Assembly (NCBI RefSeq): GCF_012489685.1
Contig: NC_080041.1
Location: 135,299,785 to 135,363,784, forward strand
Direction: 5' to 3'
Origin: Lotus japonicus
Taxonomy: Eukaryota > Streptophyta > Magnoliopsida > Fabales > Fabaceae
Length of the DNA stretch: 64,000 nucleotides
Both the position numbers and the translations under genes were made by a program. This document shows positions 12,201-24,172 of the stretch, in pieces; the first letter of the stretch is position 1; the number at the start of each line of letters is the position of its first letter. The notes under the pieces are model-generated. The model was not told where the DNA came from and made no database searches. It was given only the letters and a program-made list of their open reading frames with translations.

Positions 12201-12299
12201 AAAGGTGTTGATACAGCAATCTATGGATCTTCCAAAGTAGTACAGACTCAAGCCCCAGTTCAACTAGGCTCACTCCGGGCAGCAGATGGCAAAGAATGA
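9231..12299 (+). CDS. GME: GDP-mannose 3,5-epimerase
   Basis: This enzyme converts GDP-D-mannose to GDP-L-galactose, a committed step of plant ascorbate synthesis that also feeds cell-wall L-galactose. Six coding exons join in frame: 9231-9643, 9748-9844, 9949-10078, 10203-10335, 11339-11546 and 12144-12299, giving 378 residues, close to the 377 of Arabidopsis. The N-terminus is MGSSGAEADYGAYTYKELE. The NAD-binding Rossmann motif TGAGGFIASH is at residues 34-43. The catalytic Cys is in SSACIYPEF (Cys146), and the Tyr-x-x-x-Lys pair is in DAYGLEKLA (Tyr175, Lys179). The C-terminus ends QLGSLRAADGKE, as in the family. All introns are GT-AG. Intron 4 is about 1 kb and holds a TG microsatellite. 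An upstream GTG at 9219 is in frame but sits in the predicted intron, so the ATG at 9231 is chosen. No break is seen. Confidence 0.97.
10822..10850 (+). repeat. TG dinucleotide microsatellite in intron 4
   Basis: About 14 TG units interrupted by GCGC in the middle. Confidence 0.85.
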
Positions 12300-13640
12300 A
12301 GTGAGCAAGTAGTCATAATCACCTAGGTGTTTTAAGTGGAGGGTTGACTTTTTATGCTGCTATTTTTTAGAGATCTTTGGATATGGTTAATTAGCTATTG
12401 AGATTGATTTTGGAGCTTGTTCACGTGTTTGAATAGAAGCTGTGCTCCACTTGAATTTTATGTTTGCTTGTTTGAGGGAATGCTTGGTGCTTAAGGCGGT
12501 GTCACTGCAATACAAATTCGAAAGTATGTGTTTTAAAAGGTTGAATAATTGATTTACAAAGCATTGTGTTGTTTTCTAATTTTCTTCCATATGAATTTCA
12601 ATTGTTATTGGGTCAGTATAATGAATTTCAATATGGATTTAAATGGTTCTTAAAAAAGGAATATCGGCTTAGGACAAAATAGTGAGATAAGTAGGGCCAG
12701 AATTTTTGTTTTCTCATCGAAAACCAATCATTGTGTGTTCAGAAACTTTGTAATTTTTCACCTTTAAGGAAGAAATGATTTTGGTTGAAGTTACTAGAAG
12801 TAGCTTTATGCTCTGTTTGTCTAGGGAAGTTAGTGGGAAGGAAGTTGGTAGGAAGGAAGTGTAGGTTTTCCATCTGTTTGGAACACCATGGAAAATAGAT
12901 GGGAGGGTAAATAGTACCTGTGGGGGCCACATATTAGTTTTCCTCGCACATGAGGCGAGAAAACTGACACACGAAGGAAAAGGGGGAGCCATTTACCACT
13001 TGCCCAAGTTCAATTGTGTAATATAAGTTTTATATTACAATTAGTTTATTAAAATAAAAGAAAAAAATTAGTTTCTGTAATTTAATAATAACATTCATTA
13101 TCAATTATAAACATATTGTAGTATGTGACTTTGTGTTCACGTGAGTTTACTACTAAATTGAATTTCTTTTCGTAACATACTCAATTAAATTTTGGTACAG
13201 ACATACTCAATTAAATTTACTAATTGATATATAATTAATTAGTTAAATTTATTGAAAATAAAATAAAATAGAAAATATATTACCATGATAATTTGATAAT
13301 TTGGCGATACATTAAAAATAATGTTATTGAGTTTTAACTTCATTTATAAATTATTTAAAAATTATAACTATGGTATAATAATAATAATAAGATATGAATT
13401 ATTTAGATTATTTATATATGAAGGATAAAATAGTAATTATCTATTACAATCATTTTTTAATATTCTCACTTTTCCTTTCGTTATCCCTTCTTTTTCTTTC
13501 TATCCAAACAACTTCAAAATCACCTCATTTTCATTTTATATTCTTTCCTCTTACCCTCTTTCCTCTTATATTCTTTCCTCTCATTTCCACTCCTCAATCT
13601 AATCAGAGTGTAAGTGTATAAAACAAGTAAAATAGAATTT
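12300..13640. other. 3' flank of the epimerase gene, AT-rich, no gene seen
   Basis: This holds the probable 3' UTR (about 12300-12600) and then AT-rich DNA. Short overlapping frames at 12714-12992 show no domain. A pyrimidine-rich tract at 13455-13600 encodes only low-complexity peptides. Confidence 0.5.
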
Positions 13641-13647
13641 GTACTAT

Positions 13648-13672
13648 TATCTATCTATCTATCTATCTATAA
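13648..13672 (+). repeat. TATC tetranucleotide microsatellite
   Basis: About six TATC units. They run directly into ATAAACTATATAAAGGGAGAG, which resembles the 5' end of plant Helitrons. Confidence 0.85.
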
Positions 13673-16600
13673 ACTATATAAAGGGAGAGTTTTTGCAGCC
13701 TTGAGGGTAATTTTGTAATTCAATCATTCAATGCACTATAATCTAATTTTTAGTATGGATATTTTAGTAATAGAATACATTATTTCATGAAGAATCAATC
13801 ACAGCCGTACATCCTCAATCACATTTTCCTTCAGCCCTTTCCCCTTTCTTTCTTTCTTACGTTTCGTTTTGGGTTTTTCCCATTCCCACAACCTTCCGTT
13901 TTGTTTTCCCTTCACTTCCTCTGTAATTCACTAAATGCTCGGTTTTTTATTAGACAAATAGGAGCCGATGAAGGAAAAAGCGAGTACGAGATGGAGACAA
14001 AAAGATCGAGACGATGTAGAACCAGCGACTGCGACCTTATCTGATGAAGCTCTGCGACCACAACAACAAGCTCTGATGTCAGCCGCTCCCCATGTGCTCA
14101 TACTCGAAAACGGCTGTCTGATATGGTTAATTTTCTGTTTTATGCGATCTTTCCCCGTTGTTGCATGTTCTGACTTTGACATATTGTTTTATCTTCCTGT
14201 TTCTTCAACAGGCAAGTCCATCATTATCTAGATTAATGGTCAGAACTCTCTTTTAAATGCATTCTTACATCTGATTTTGCAATCATGTGAAACACTAATT
14301 TTGATGGTGTTGTAGATTTCACATAAAAGATTACATTTGCAGGGCTGGTCCTGATATTGTGCTTCCAAGGTCGTTTATATGAAAATTCTTTCAAGAATAG
14401 TTTGAAAAGGATTTCAACATGGCAGATATTGACCCTGAAAAATCAGTAAGATCTTTAATCCTTTCCTTAGTAATAAATTGTCACAGATTTCCCCTTTTAA
14501 CTTAAATTCTATGTTAACTTTTGACATGGTGATCTTGCATTTTGTGTCACCAATAATTGTTTTGATTATACACAATTTAAACCTAAGTCACATATGTACA
14601 TGTTTTAGACAGAGTGCATGTATCTGAGATCAAATTGCCTTGAAAAGGCTTGCAGATATTCCACGCCCATGGATCAGTCTTTTTATAACATAAGAGAAAA
14701 AAACATAATTGTGCTCAAGTCATATTTGGGTATATCCACACAATTCAAAAAAACAAGCAATGGTCTTGAAAAAAACCCACATCACATTGCAAACCCCAAG
14801 CAACCGCCCATGCAAACAAAGCTCCCCCATCAAAACCTGATAACTGTCCTGTTACCAACAACTCATGCACCCAACTAAACCTCCATACCAAAACCCTTTT
14901 CCAAGTTTTCTTAATTTTATTAGATTATTGTGATATGCTATTTGTCCAGTATTTCTATTCTGAATGAAAATCGATTTGCATATACAGAGGCAGTTTCGTT
15001 ACCTGTGCTTTCCTTTACAGTTTAGAGTTTCACTCTATTTTTTTTTATCAAGGTGTAAAATCGAAAGGAGTCTTTATCCACTATTTGGTGTGGTTTGAAA
15101 AGTTTGTGACACGAGAATCAGATTGAATGTGGAATAAAGGGAGGAGAATTTATGAGAATTGATTTAATTTTCTGTTGTTGGTTCTCATCATGGTTACAAA
15201 CTGATATATAGATGGTTATTCAGGAGGATGGATGCGTTAGGACATAGAGGACTTCTAAGCTGATATGAAATTGAGAAGGCACATGTAAACAAATTACAAG
15301 CTTTTCCCGTTTCCTTTTAATTTAACCTTCTTTTTACCTTTCATTTGTTCTTCTTAATCATCCTTACTCCTTACTATGTTATTTACGGTCTCATCTTCTC
15401 TTTCTCTTGGCCAAGGTAATAAATTTCATGCTTTCTCTGTGTTGAGTTGTTTTGTGTTTTTTTTTTTCGCTCAGATTTTGTGCTCATAGGTCAACTAGGA
15501 GATTAACAAAGCAATTAAGGAGTGTGACAATCGAAGGCTTCAGAACAAGTATGGCAATGCTACCTATATGTCATTCAGAGAGCCTTAATGTTTCTTCTTC
15601 TCTTGGTTCTTTTCTTTGTTTACTTTCATATGATATAGGCTCTAATTTTGATTTGTGCTTTGTGGTGTAGGAACTGTTTACCAGAGATTCATGCTTTTCA
15701 TCATCGACCAGAGGTAATTCATGTACAAAGGAGGAGAGCAAAGATGTATTTATTTCTTACTGTTTTTATGCTATTTCAATGTATCTTTGGATAGAAATTG
15801 ATTAATTTTACTATTAAATTCCAGTTGTATTGATTTGGTAGATGTTTTCCATTGAAGTGTTTCTGAAAGACAAATCGATCAAGGGGTGCCCATATCAAAT
15901 TGAAGCTGCAAGAGTTATTTCAATTTTCCTCCTAGAAATTATCGTAACCCTGAAGGTACTTCTGAGGGGAAAACAAGCTTCTATAGCCCACCTTCTCCCT
16001 CTCAGCTCTTCTTTCTAGCACAAACCCCCCAGTCCTGACCCGTTTAATAACTCACCACAACGTTGGAAAACCAGATATTGGAAGAGCTCTTTTATTAGTT
16101 TGCTAATTTTGTTCTCCTTATCATGGTTGTTCTGTTTTCTACTTTGCATGTATTGTTTACTTTATTTCTTCTTATGATGGTTGTTCTGTTTCATTATTTC
16201 CTATTATTTGTAATGTTTTGGGGTTTGGGTTATAATGGTTATTCTTATTATGTCTTCTCTTTATCATGTATAATGCAGATCAATATGAGCATGTCTGTAT
16301 TTCGTGTAACTGACCACCTTGGGGCTTTTCAGGTGAAGTTTGAATGGAAACATGTTTGTTTCTTTTTGCTCTATTAAGCCAATCTAATCCAAATCTTGAA
16401 ACATAAATTGAGTCCCTTGAAGGTAAGGACTTTAGAAAGCTGTCATGGTTTGTGATTTATTTTGTAAACAGTGGTATACTTAATTGTATAGGGTACCTAG
16501 AGAAATGGAAAGACCATAGTTTTTGAATAGGTTACTAATTTGGAGAGGTGAATTGTTATTTTCTGAAATTCTTACTTGCATGCATGTGGTTAACTTTTGT

Positions 16601-17583
16601 TTTCATTATATATTCAGTGTATGCTGCTTTTTTATCATTCATATTGCCTTCTTTTTTTAAGAGCTCTAACTCTCTAATTCTATTTCTCCCTATGTGGATA
16701 TCTGTGTGTCATTTTTCTCATTTGTATGTGACCCCCTTGCAAGATGATGGCTTCTATGAAGATAATCAGTAATTGTTATCTCATAGCTTCTTTGATTAAT
16801 AGGTTACTAATTTGGAAAGGTTAACTTCTTAACTGCTTTATCTATCTCTAATGGTCAAGCAGTTGGGTCTACTGATTATGTTCCAAAAACATGCTTCTTT
16901 GACACTGTTGTTGTGCAGGTATATATAATTACATCTCTTCTTTTAAAATTCCTGTGTTTACAAGCTGAGGGTGCTGCTAAAAGGTCTGAGGAGGCTGGGT
17001 TTGTTGATGTTGCCCATGTTCCTGAGCTTCCAATGCCGGAAATCTTGCATGGATTGCAAGTGCAACAAACTTCACAAAGTTGTTAAGTGTATCTAGATAT
17101 AGAAAGAATATATAAAGCGTATCAAGTTTTCATGTTTTTTCAACTTTCTTTCTTTCTAAGTTTCTTTCTTTTGTGGGCTTAGGATTCTGAGTTCACATTT
17201 GTACTAAAAAGGGATGATATATATCTTCGATTTTTAAGGGCATTATGACAAGTTGAGTGGAATTTTGAAATGGTGTATTGAAATTGAAACTTGGTGTAAT
17301 TTTAAAATGGTGTAGAGCGATGAAATAAAATCAGTCTATGACAAGTTGAGTGGTTTATTGCAGAGATATGAAGATATAACACGGGAAAAAAATTACATTT
17401 AGCATCCGAAGTATAAAACTTCTTGGATAATCATCATATCGAATTTCATTTATATTTTTGAAACTGAAGTTCAGTTATTAGTTATTACTCTTGCAAAAAA
17501 GCTTGAAACGTTTCTTTTTTTGGAATCAAAGTGAGATACTAAGCTTGGAACATATCTAAGTAGACACTGCACAAGACTGGCGA

Positions 17584-17752
17584 GTAGATATCGTCTATAT
17601 CATAGACAAATCTAAAGCATCAAAGCTAGAGAATGACCGGAATGTAGTAGTTTAAAAGAGTAGATCTCATCTATACTATAACATAGACAATTCTAAAGCA
17701 TCCAACTGATCCAAGCTAGAGAATAATTGGAATGTAGTAGTTTAAAAGAGAA
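17584..17752 (+). repeat. Diverged two-copy tandem duplication
   Basis: A block running from TAGATATCGTCTATA through GGAATGTAGTAGTTTAAAAG is followed by a second copy with a short insertion (CCAACTGATC). The copies are about 80 and 90 bp. Confidence 0.7.
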
Positions 17753-17785
17753 TATAGAGAAGGACTGAATTAAAATTGATTATTG

Positions 17786-17890
17786 ATTCTCGAAAGTTAG
17801 CTCAAGTGGTAAGAGCTATGAGACATAAGGGTTTGAGTGAAATGGGTGAAGGGTCTAGGGATCAAAAGATGACTAATTTATTAACATTTC
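17786..17890 (+). mobile_element. Diverged tRNA-derived SINE
   Basis: A box A-like TTAGCTCAAGTGGTAAGAG is followed by GAGACATAAGGGTTTG and a weak box B-like GGGTCTAGGGATCAA. The layout matches the SINE at 6162-6269, including the run GACATA-GGGTT. The tail near AATTTATTAACATTTC is degraded and no TSD is evident. Confidence 0.55.
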
Positions 17891-18293
17891 TAAAAACTAA
17901 CAGAGGTCTATAAAAAAGAGTTTAACTATTAAAATTGTCTTTAATGATATACTGTTGGTTTTTAGAATTTCAATAATTTACGGTTTCAAAAGAAAATTAA
18001 GAATTTCAATAGTTTACATAGAAATTAAAATAGTGCAATTTAGTGATTATATTATCCATTCATTTCAGTTAAATTTGACCAAATTTTAAAAGTTTTTATT
18101 AGTAATTTAGCAGTTATAGAATTTTAATTAAAAAGGGAAATTAAATTAACTTTACCCCAATTTATGTCCGAATGTGAAATAATGGAATTATGACTTTGAT
18201 TACCATATTAAAATCTGCCATGACGGTTACAACTATTATTATGACACCTTATAACAGAGGAGGTTAATTTTTTTTTAGAGGAGGTTATTATTA

Positions 18294-18699
18294 GAGCATC
18301 TCCAATGCAAACTTGCAAAGTTCTTAGTTCTTATTTTTGAGTTAAGAACTAAGAACTTTATTATTGGAGGTGCTGACATGAAACTCTTAGTTCTTAAAAA
18401 TAAGAACTCAGTTCTTATATAAAGAGTTTTACTTTTTTAGTTCTTAGCTTAAAATATTAATTATTTCTCTCTCATCCAAATTACTTTATTACTTTATGAG
18501 TTTTGTTTTTTACTTTATAAATATAAAAAAATATAAATAATGTGGTTGGTGGGACCAAATGAATAGTGGTAAGAACAAAGAACCAATAACTCATGGTTAG
18601 AGCAAAATTGCTTGAGAGTTGCTAAAGCACATGTGGTAATACGGGCCCACATAAATAGTGTCAAAAACTAAGAAATAAGAACTAGCATTGGAGATGCTC
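18294..18699. mobile_element. PIF/Harbinger (Tourist-like) MITE
   Basis: The 15-bp perfect terminal inverted repeats are GAGCATCTCCAATGC and its complement. TTA flanks both ends (18291-18293 and 18700-18702), the standard three-base duplication. The inner arm forms a second hairpin built on AAGTTCTTAGTTCTTA. No coding capacity. Confidence 0.85.
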
Positions 18700-18814
18700 T
18701 TACACATTTGTTTTTTGTTACAATTATAACACATATATGTAACCTAATTTTTTTAATAAACATAACAAAAATAATACCTTTTGAAACATTTCACTCTATA
18801 AATAAAAAATGAAA

Positions 18815-18834
18815 ACTCCCGTGCAACGCACTGG
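18815..18834 (+). repeat. Decayed Helitron-type 3' hairpin
   Basis: ACTCCCGTGCAACGCACTGG is a short stem with AAC loop, the same type as at 24125 and 63312. The expected CTAG a few bases on is absent. Confidence 0.4.
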
Positions 18835-18839
18835 TCACA

Positions 18840-20390
18840 AAAAATGACATAACGATTGAAAATTAATTTCATTAAAACTGAAAGAAATGATTTAAATACT
18901 TTAATACACACATATAGATTGAGTAACTGAATAAATAATTAACGTTAAAATAATAATACTAAGTGTCATTAATGATTCAATCCCTAACTAATATAAAACA
19001 ACACTCGAAGATACATGGTACAATTAAAAGTCCTAGAGTCACGCATCGTTAATGATTAAAAAATTTCATTTCCGATAGTGATTGTAACAATTTTCATAGT
19101 ACTTTAAATGTAGTTTATAAAGAAGTCTTTCGCAATGCCATATGATGAATTTTTTTTACAGGAAATGTGGAACGATACATTCTCAGTTTTATTCTCAATG
19201 TAATTATTCCAATTGCAAAAGAATAAATAAAATAATTCAGCGTTTATTTTTAGCACATACAAGTTATTTCAACTCACTGTAATCAACTATTCAATAGATA
19301 TAAAAAAACCCATCAATCGAGCATTTAGGAAAACAACAACAAAGATAACAAAATATGACAACTCAAAAAAATAAAAACAAACATTCATTACAAAATTAAA
19401 CTTACAAATTTAAGATTTCTTATATATAAATTAAATATTGTTCTTTTAATCTATAAAATATCTTTAAAAAAATCACAAAATGTAAAAAATTCACATAAAA
19501 AAAAAACAAAAATACGGGTAAAAAGTACTAGTTAGTATTATATGTTTACATAGATTTGTGTTTTCTTTTCAATGGAGCTTGTTTCATATAAGGTAAAAGC
19601 CAAATCCAAGAGGGGCCATGGTTTGGTCGCACATCACTTCAAACAAATCTAACAAGGAATCTATGCCGGAGATGTATTATTTAAGTTTAAATGTTGTTTT
19701 AAAATATTGTATACCACTTGACCAAAAAAAAATATTGCATACCAAAAAAAATATTGTATAACCTTTACTCTCTAAATTGATTTCAAGTTTACAACAATAT
19801 ACCACCATTTGAAAAACAAATGAGATGTCTTTTTTTTTTTTTGTTCTTTGTCGATGTCCTCACCACCTTAGATAAATTCTGTTCAATAAACTGTAACAGT
19901 TGCTCTTAACAGATGATTAATGTTACTTACCCACTTCTTTTTGAGGCCAAAGAGGTGGAATGAGAAATAAAAATATGTGAAAATGAAGTGTTTAAAAAAT
20001 GAGGTGTGTATATATCATTGTTGAATTGTTATTTCAAAGTTCTAACTTGTGTCATCCAATGGCCTAGCATTAGACCAACGCTTTGTTTGATTTGACTTAG
20101 ATATCTGACATCATTTCAATCAAATCAAATATTATCATAACTTTAAATTCGGATATTGATGTCAATGTAGTAAAAGTTGGAAAAAACTAAATTGATAATC
20201 AAGTAACAATTCAAATTCATAACATCATATCATATAAGCATGTTATTTAAGGTGCCTGTCATATGTAAAATTCATTATACAGTATAACACTACTGGAATT
20301 TTCCTGCAGGGGATGCTAACCCCAAATCTTTGTAAAGATACAGAGTTTCACACATGAAATACTAAATGTGAATTGTGACCAAAATAATTC
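18840..20390. other. AT-rich intergenic DNA, no gene seen
   Basis: Only short open frames. The far right end is the 3' flank of the EF-hand gene. Confidence 0.55.
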
Positions 20391-20397
20391 ACCAGCC

Positions 20398-23300
20398 TCA
20401 AGGGAAGTCCTGATAAACAGGATTAAACTCAAGTTGCTCTGCAAATTTCTCTAGGACATCCTTCATAAGTTTTGCCAACTCTTCTTTATCTAAACCTTCA
20501 CCATCTTTTTCTTTTACTACATCAGCAAAAACAGTATCATAAAGAAGAGCAACTGCACTGTCAGCTTCAGATAGTGGTAAACCCAACTCCTTAGCGTTTT
20601 TCTCAAGGAAGCCTCTTATTATTGTTTCTGTGCTCCCCAAGCCATCTGCTGGCTCGGGTTTTTCCTGCAATGCCCTCTCCACAATGCTGTTTAACTCTGG
20701 TTCATTGGCCAATAACTGCATCCATAACATAAATTGATAAATAAGAGTTGGCTGGGCTGAAAGATCAAAGATGTCACAGAAAGCACAACAATAAATGGAG
20801 TTATTTATTAACTTTGTCTCAAACAATGGTGGGGAGTGGAAATGGTACTTTTTAGGTTTTTTTTTCTGTTATGATGTTAAAGTACTTTGCTATAAGCTAA
20901 GAAGATAACTAGTCAATTTTACAAGATGTAGATACTATGACATAGACATAAAAAAAATCATATAAGATTGAAATTTAATATTTTTTTGAATAAATTATAG
21001 AAAATACCTGTCTTAGCTTAGAGCCATTTATGATTTGTATATTCTGGACGACAACAACATTCTTTTTGGAAAGTTCCGGTTCCAGATCTTGCAAGACAGA
21101 TTGCAGAAGCTGTGCAAATTGGGCCTGGCCCAACTCTTCTTCTCCATCCGCCCCATGTTTTTTCAGTATGTCATTTAGCAGAGGAAATTCTGCTCATTGA
21201 TACTAAAAATCAGTTTAATCAAGCCAGGAAAATTAACATGTGTAGCACTGACAACATAAGTAAATCATGCATATCACACAATAAAGCCAGTCTCAAGTAA
21301 TGGAAAACACAAGTCATAATTTCCTTTAAAAAGATACAAATGTGTGCATCTCCAAAAAAAATTCATGACCGAAAATGGTAGGAAGGAGTGGCACCTCCAG
21401 GCCCTACCAAACAAGGCGCGAATAGCATGTTAGGAGACCAGCAAAGACTCACTCCAAGGATTACTGGGCCACTACTACCGCAAGTGGGTTCACTGAGCCC
21501 AATTACTCAACTAGCCCTGGAGCGCAAAGGGATCTCCCTGGAAAGGGTTGTCCACAAACTTGGGATTTTAAAGGCTGCTGGAGTAATTGAATCACCCTTG
21601 GGAAGGTGAGACTCAACTCCGGTTCGTGCCAACCCATTTTGGCTTTGTGCATCTCAAATAGTAGTATTATGATGTATAGAATCCCATTTAAAAACATAAA
21701 ATAACATACATTATATAAATATATATCCACGGTTAATCAAACCATGTGCAATATTGGCAACTAGTATGTGACAAATACAATGACAAACAATCAGCCCAAG
21801 GAGATAAAGTTACAGTCATATTGCATAGCATACATGCTTAAGAGGACGTCAAAGTCTCATTTATTTGAGGTGAAAAGGAAGAAATGTAGAAGCTACTGGT
21901 GAATAACAAATATCTGAGGCAATCCAAAGGATCAACATCTTTTTCCAAGTTTAGCTGTACATTTTGGCAATTGACTCACAATGTGATATAATGGAATGAG
22001 AGATCAAAACCACCATTATTTGGTAGTTATAGTAAGATTTGGCACAATTGGAATCTATTTTCAGGATTCATTACATTAAGTCATTGAAAGGTCTGGTGTG
22101 ATGCAAACTCTGATCTGTAGTCAATGAATTCAACAAATTCTAAGCAGATTATAGACAAATGATATACCTAAGGGAATTAATTAGGTCAAGATAAAATATT
22201 TAATTTTTTCCTAGACATAATATTTTTGGAACCTTGTGCAGGTTAGTGCATTTTCTTCTTAAAACTGCAGCTCAATTAGAAATACCATTCTGATACTACA
22301 AATCCACCAAAGAAACCTAAAATCAAGAAATTAATTGTTTATCATAGAAACACTATTATATTACTTTCCTCAATCAATCTAATAAACTTGACCATGAAAA
22401 TTCAAAAGAGAAAAAGAAAGAGTGAGCATAGAGCAGAAACCTATTGATTATAGAAGGAAAAAGTTCCACGAACAAAACAAATTATAGTACATCTTTGATT
22501 TTGACAAGTGTAAATTACATCCAGTGGATTATTTTAAGATAGTATTTTCACTCCATAGAAGAGGATGAGGCCTAAAGTGCACCTTAATCTAGATGAAACT
22601 GGAATTTGTGAACTGTCATGCTTTACATCTTAATCTTCACAGTTCTAGCAACACAATATAAGTAATAATCAAATATATTAATACACACAAAACAGCAAGG
22701 CTTCCTGCAAAATAATTATAAGGTATTCCAAGCCAATTCAATTGGAAACAAGAACTAAAATATAGCAAACAACAACAAAATTCTTCCAACTGGAAAATAA
22801 AGTGAACCTGAGAAAGGAGGAACACCCATCTCAGCTCCCATCTGAACGAGAGCATTCCGAATTTCACTCTTGCTGATTTTCCCCTTATCCTTAACATCTA
22901 AGTCAGTGAACAGATTTTCTGCCAACATGGCAAAATCATCCTCATCCTCTAACAGCAAACTAATGGTACTTCCATCCAAAATTGATGCAACAATAGGATT
23001 ATCTGTAGATATAAAATTTGAATATAATCAGTAATTTTTCTCATCAAAATGATAAGAACTAACTATTTTCCCTACAAAGCACAGATTAAATACTCCATGT
23101 AAAACCTATCCACAAGCTGAACTATGTTACAATGTTTCATATGCAAACATGCACAGTAATTTGTTTTTTTTCCCCTAAAAACATAAAATCAAATTCCACC
23201 AATCCACATCATGTTCCAATCAAATTTGATCAAACGAAAAACACAACAATTTTCTGCTTTGACAAAGGGGGAGATCAACACATTCATGGATGAAAATTAC

Positions 23301-23800
23301 TGATTCGCAATTCGAACTGAACAAAAAATAGTAAAAACACTGAGAATCACGTGTTGAATTGATGATCTAATCTGTCTATGGATCTTGAGAGAAAATGGTA
23401 AAATCAATCTCAGCAATAACAACAACTAGTTCGCACTTCATTCAACAAGTTCGTAGACCTATAATGCAAGCATCAGCAAACAGCAGGAGAAGAAGAAGAT
23501 AACGATTAACAGACCTTTGAGTTCATCAGCGATGGCGGCGATGTAGTCTCTGAGAACTTCAGCGGCCTTGTCGTGGTCATACTCGGCGGAGAGGAAAGCG
23601 TCGGCGTCGGGGAGGTGGAGGCGCGTGAGTGCGGAGGCTTTGAGCGCGTCAGATAAAGGGAGGGCGAAGAGGGAAGCGGAGACTCGGGAGTGGGCAATGT
23701 CGAGTATGTGAGCTCCGGTGAGTGTGGGGTCGTCGGGGAGGGATAGATCGAGGTTTCGGAGGTGAGTTCCGTCGAGTATTTGCAATGCTCCGTCTGACAT
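20398..23800 (-). CDS. EF-hand family protein (plant-specific, 326 residues)
   Basis: Four minus-strand exons join in frame with GT-AG introns: 23515-23800, 22808-23002, 21008-21189 and 20398-20715. The protein starts MSDGALQILDGTHLRNLDLS and ends FNPVYQDFP. A degenerate EF-hand loop lies at about residues 129-140 (DLDVKDKGKISK). A second loop-like stretch lies near the C-terminus (EKDGEGLDKEEL). Calcium binding is therefore likely but both loops are atypical. The layout matches a conserved plant family annotated as calcium-binding EF-hand family protein whose function I do not know. Intron 3 is about 1.6 kb and holds a less AT-rich, unrecognised block at 21360-21640. The start is the first ATG of a GC-richer exon 1. 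Confidence 0.85.
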
Positions 23801-23878
23801 TTTGGACTCTGCGTCTGCGAGAAAGGAAGAAGAGAAGAGAACAAGACTTCAAAGCGAGCTCTTCTTCCTTTTGTATCC

Positions 23879-23905
23879 AATTGAATTGAATTGAATTGAA
23901 TTGAA
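23879..23905 (-). repeat. Pentanucleotide microsatellite in the 5' leader of the EF-hand gene
   Basis: About five units of TTGAA (plus strand), roughly 80 bp before the start codon, so probably transcribed. Confidence 0.8.
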
Positions 23906-24113
23906 GACAAAGTTACAAATAACGCGTATTCTAGTGTATATTTAAAAACACTTAAAAGCTTTGACCAAAACAAAAATAAAAAAGAAGAAACAGTTATAAG
24001 TTAACAATATTTTATGATTTTCATTATAAGATTTTTTTTTTAAAGTTGATTTTCATTATAAGATTAAAGTCTTTTTTTTGAAATGATTATAAGATTAAAG
24101 TCATATCAAAGAA

Positions 24114-24146
24114 CTAGTGCGATAACTCGTGCGTTGCACGGAGTTT
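24114..24146 (-). mobile_element. Helitron 3' terminus
   Basis: Read on the minus strand, a hairpin ACTCCGTGCAACGCACGAGT is followed by TATCGCA and CTAG, then a host T. This is the canonical plant Helitron end. The body must lie to the right. Its 5' end was not found, and the Pack-MULE at 24173 lies just inside it. Confidence 0.75.
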
Positions 24147-24172
24147 TATGTTGGAATTTTTTGATATATAAA

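Larger units (their letters stand above)
13650..18834 (+). mobile_element. Possible decayed Helitron with gene-like fragments
   Basis: The left edge (TCTATCTATAAACTATATAA) resembles plant Helitron 5' ends, and the right edge carries the hairpin ACTCCCGTGCAACGCACTGG. The same hairpin type is found at two clearer Helitron termini in this window. The terminal CTAG is not present at the right edge. Between them lie fragments that look exon-like but that I do not recognise. One is a 41-codon stretch at about 16965-17085 containing SEEAGFVDVAHVPELPMPE. Other short open pieces lie near 13968-14117, 15450-15610 and 15842-15960. A SINE and a MITE were inserted later. The single-element reading is speculative. 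Confidence 0.3.

Noticed and set aside
13787..14231. Three overlapping open frames of 83-87 codons
   Set aside because: Both strands are open in a short, partly low-complexity stretch, and no domain or splice pattern supports a gene.
23506..23973. 155-codon minus-strand frame overlapping EF-hand exon 1
   Set aside because: It is an alternative frame of the GC-richer exon 1; the frame starting at 23800 splices correctly and matches the family.
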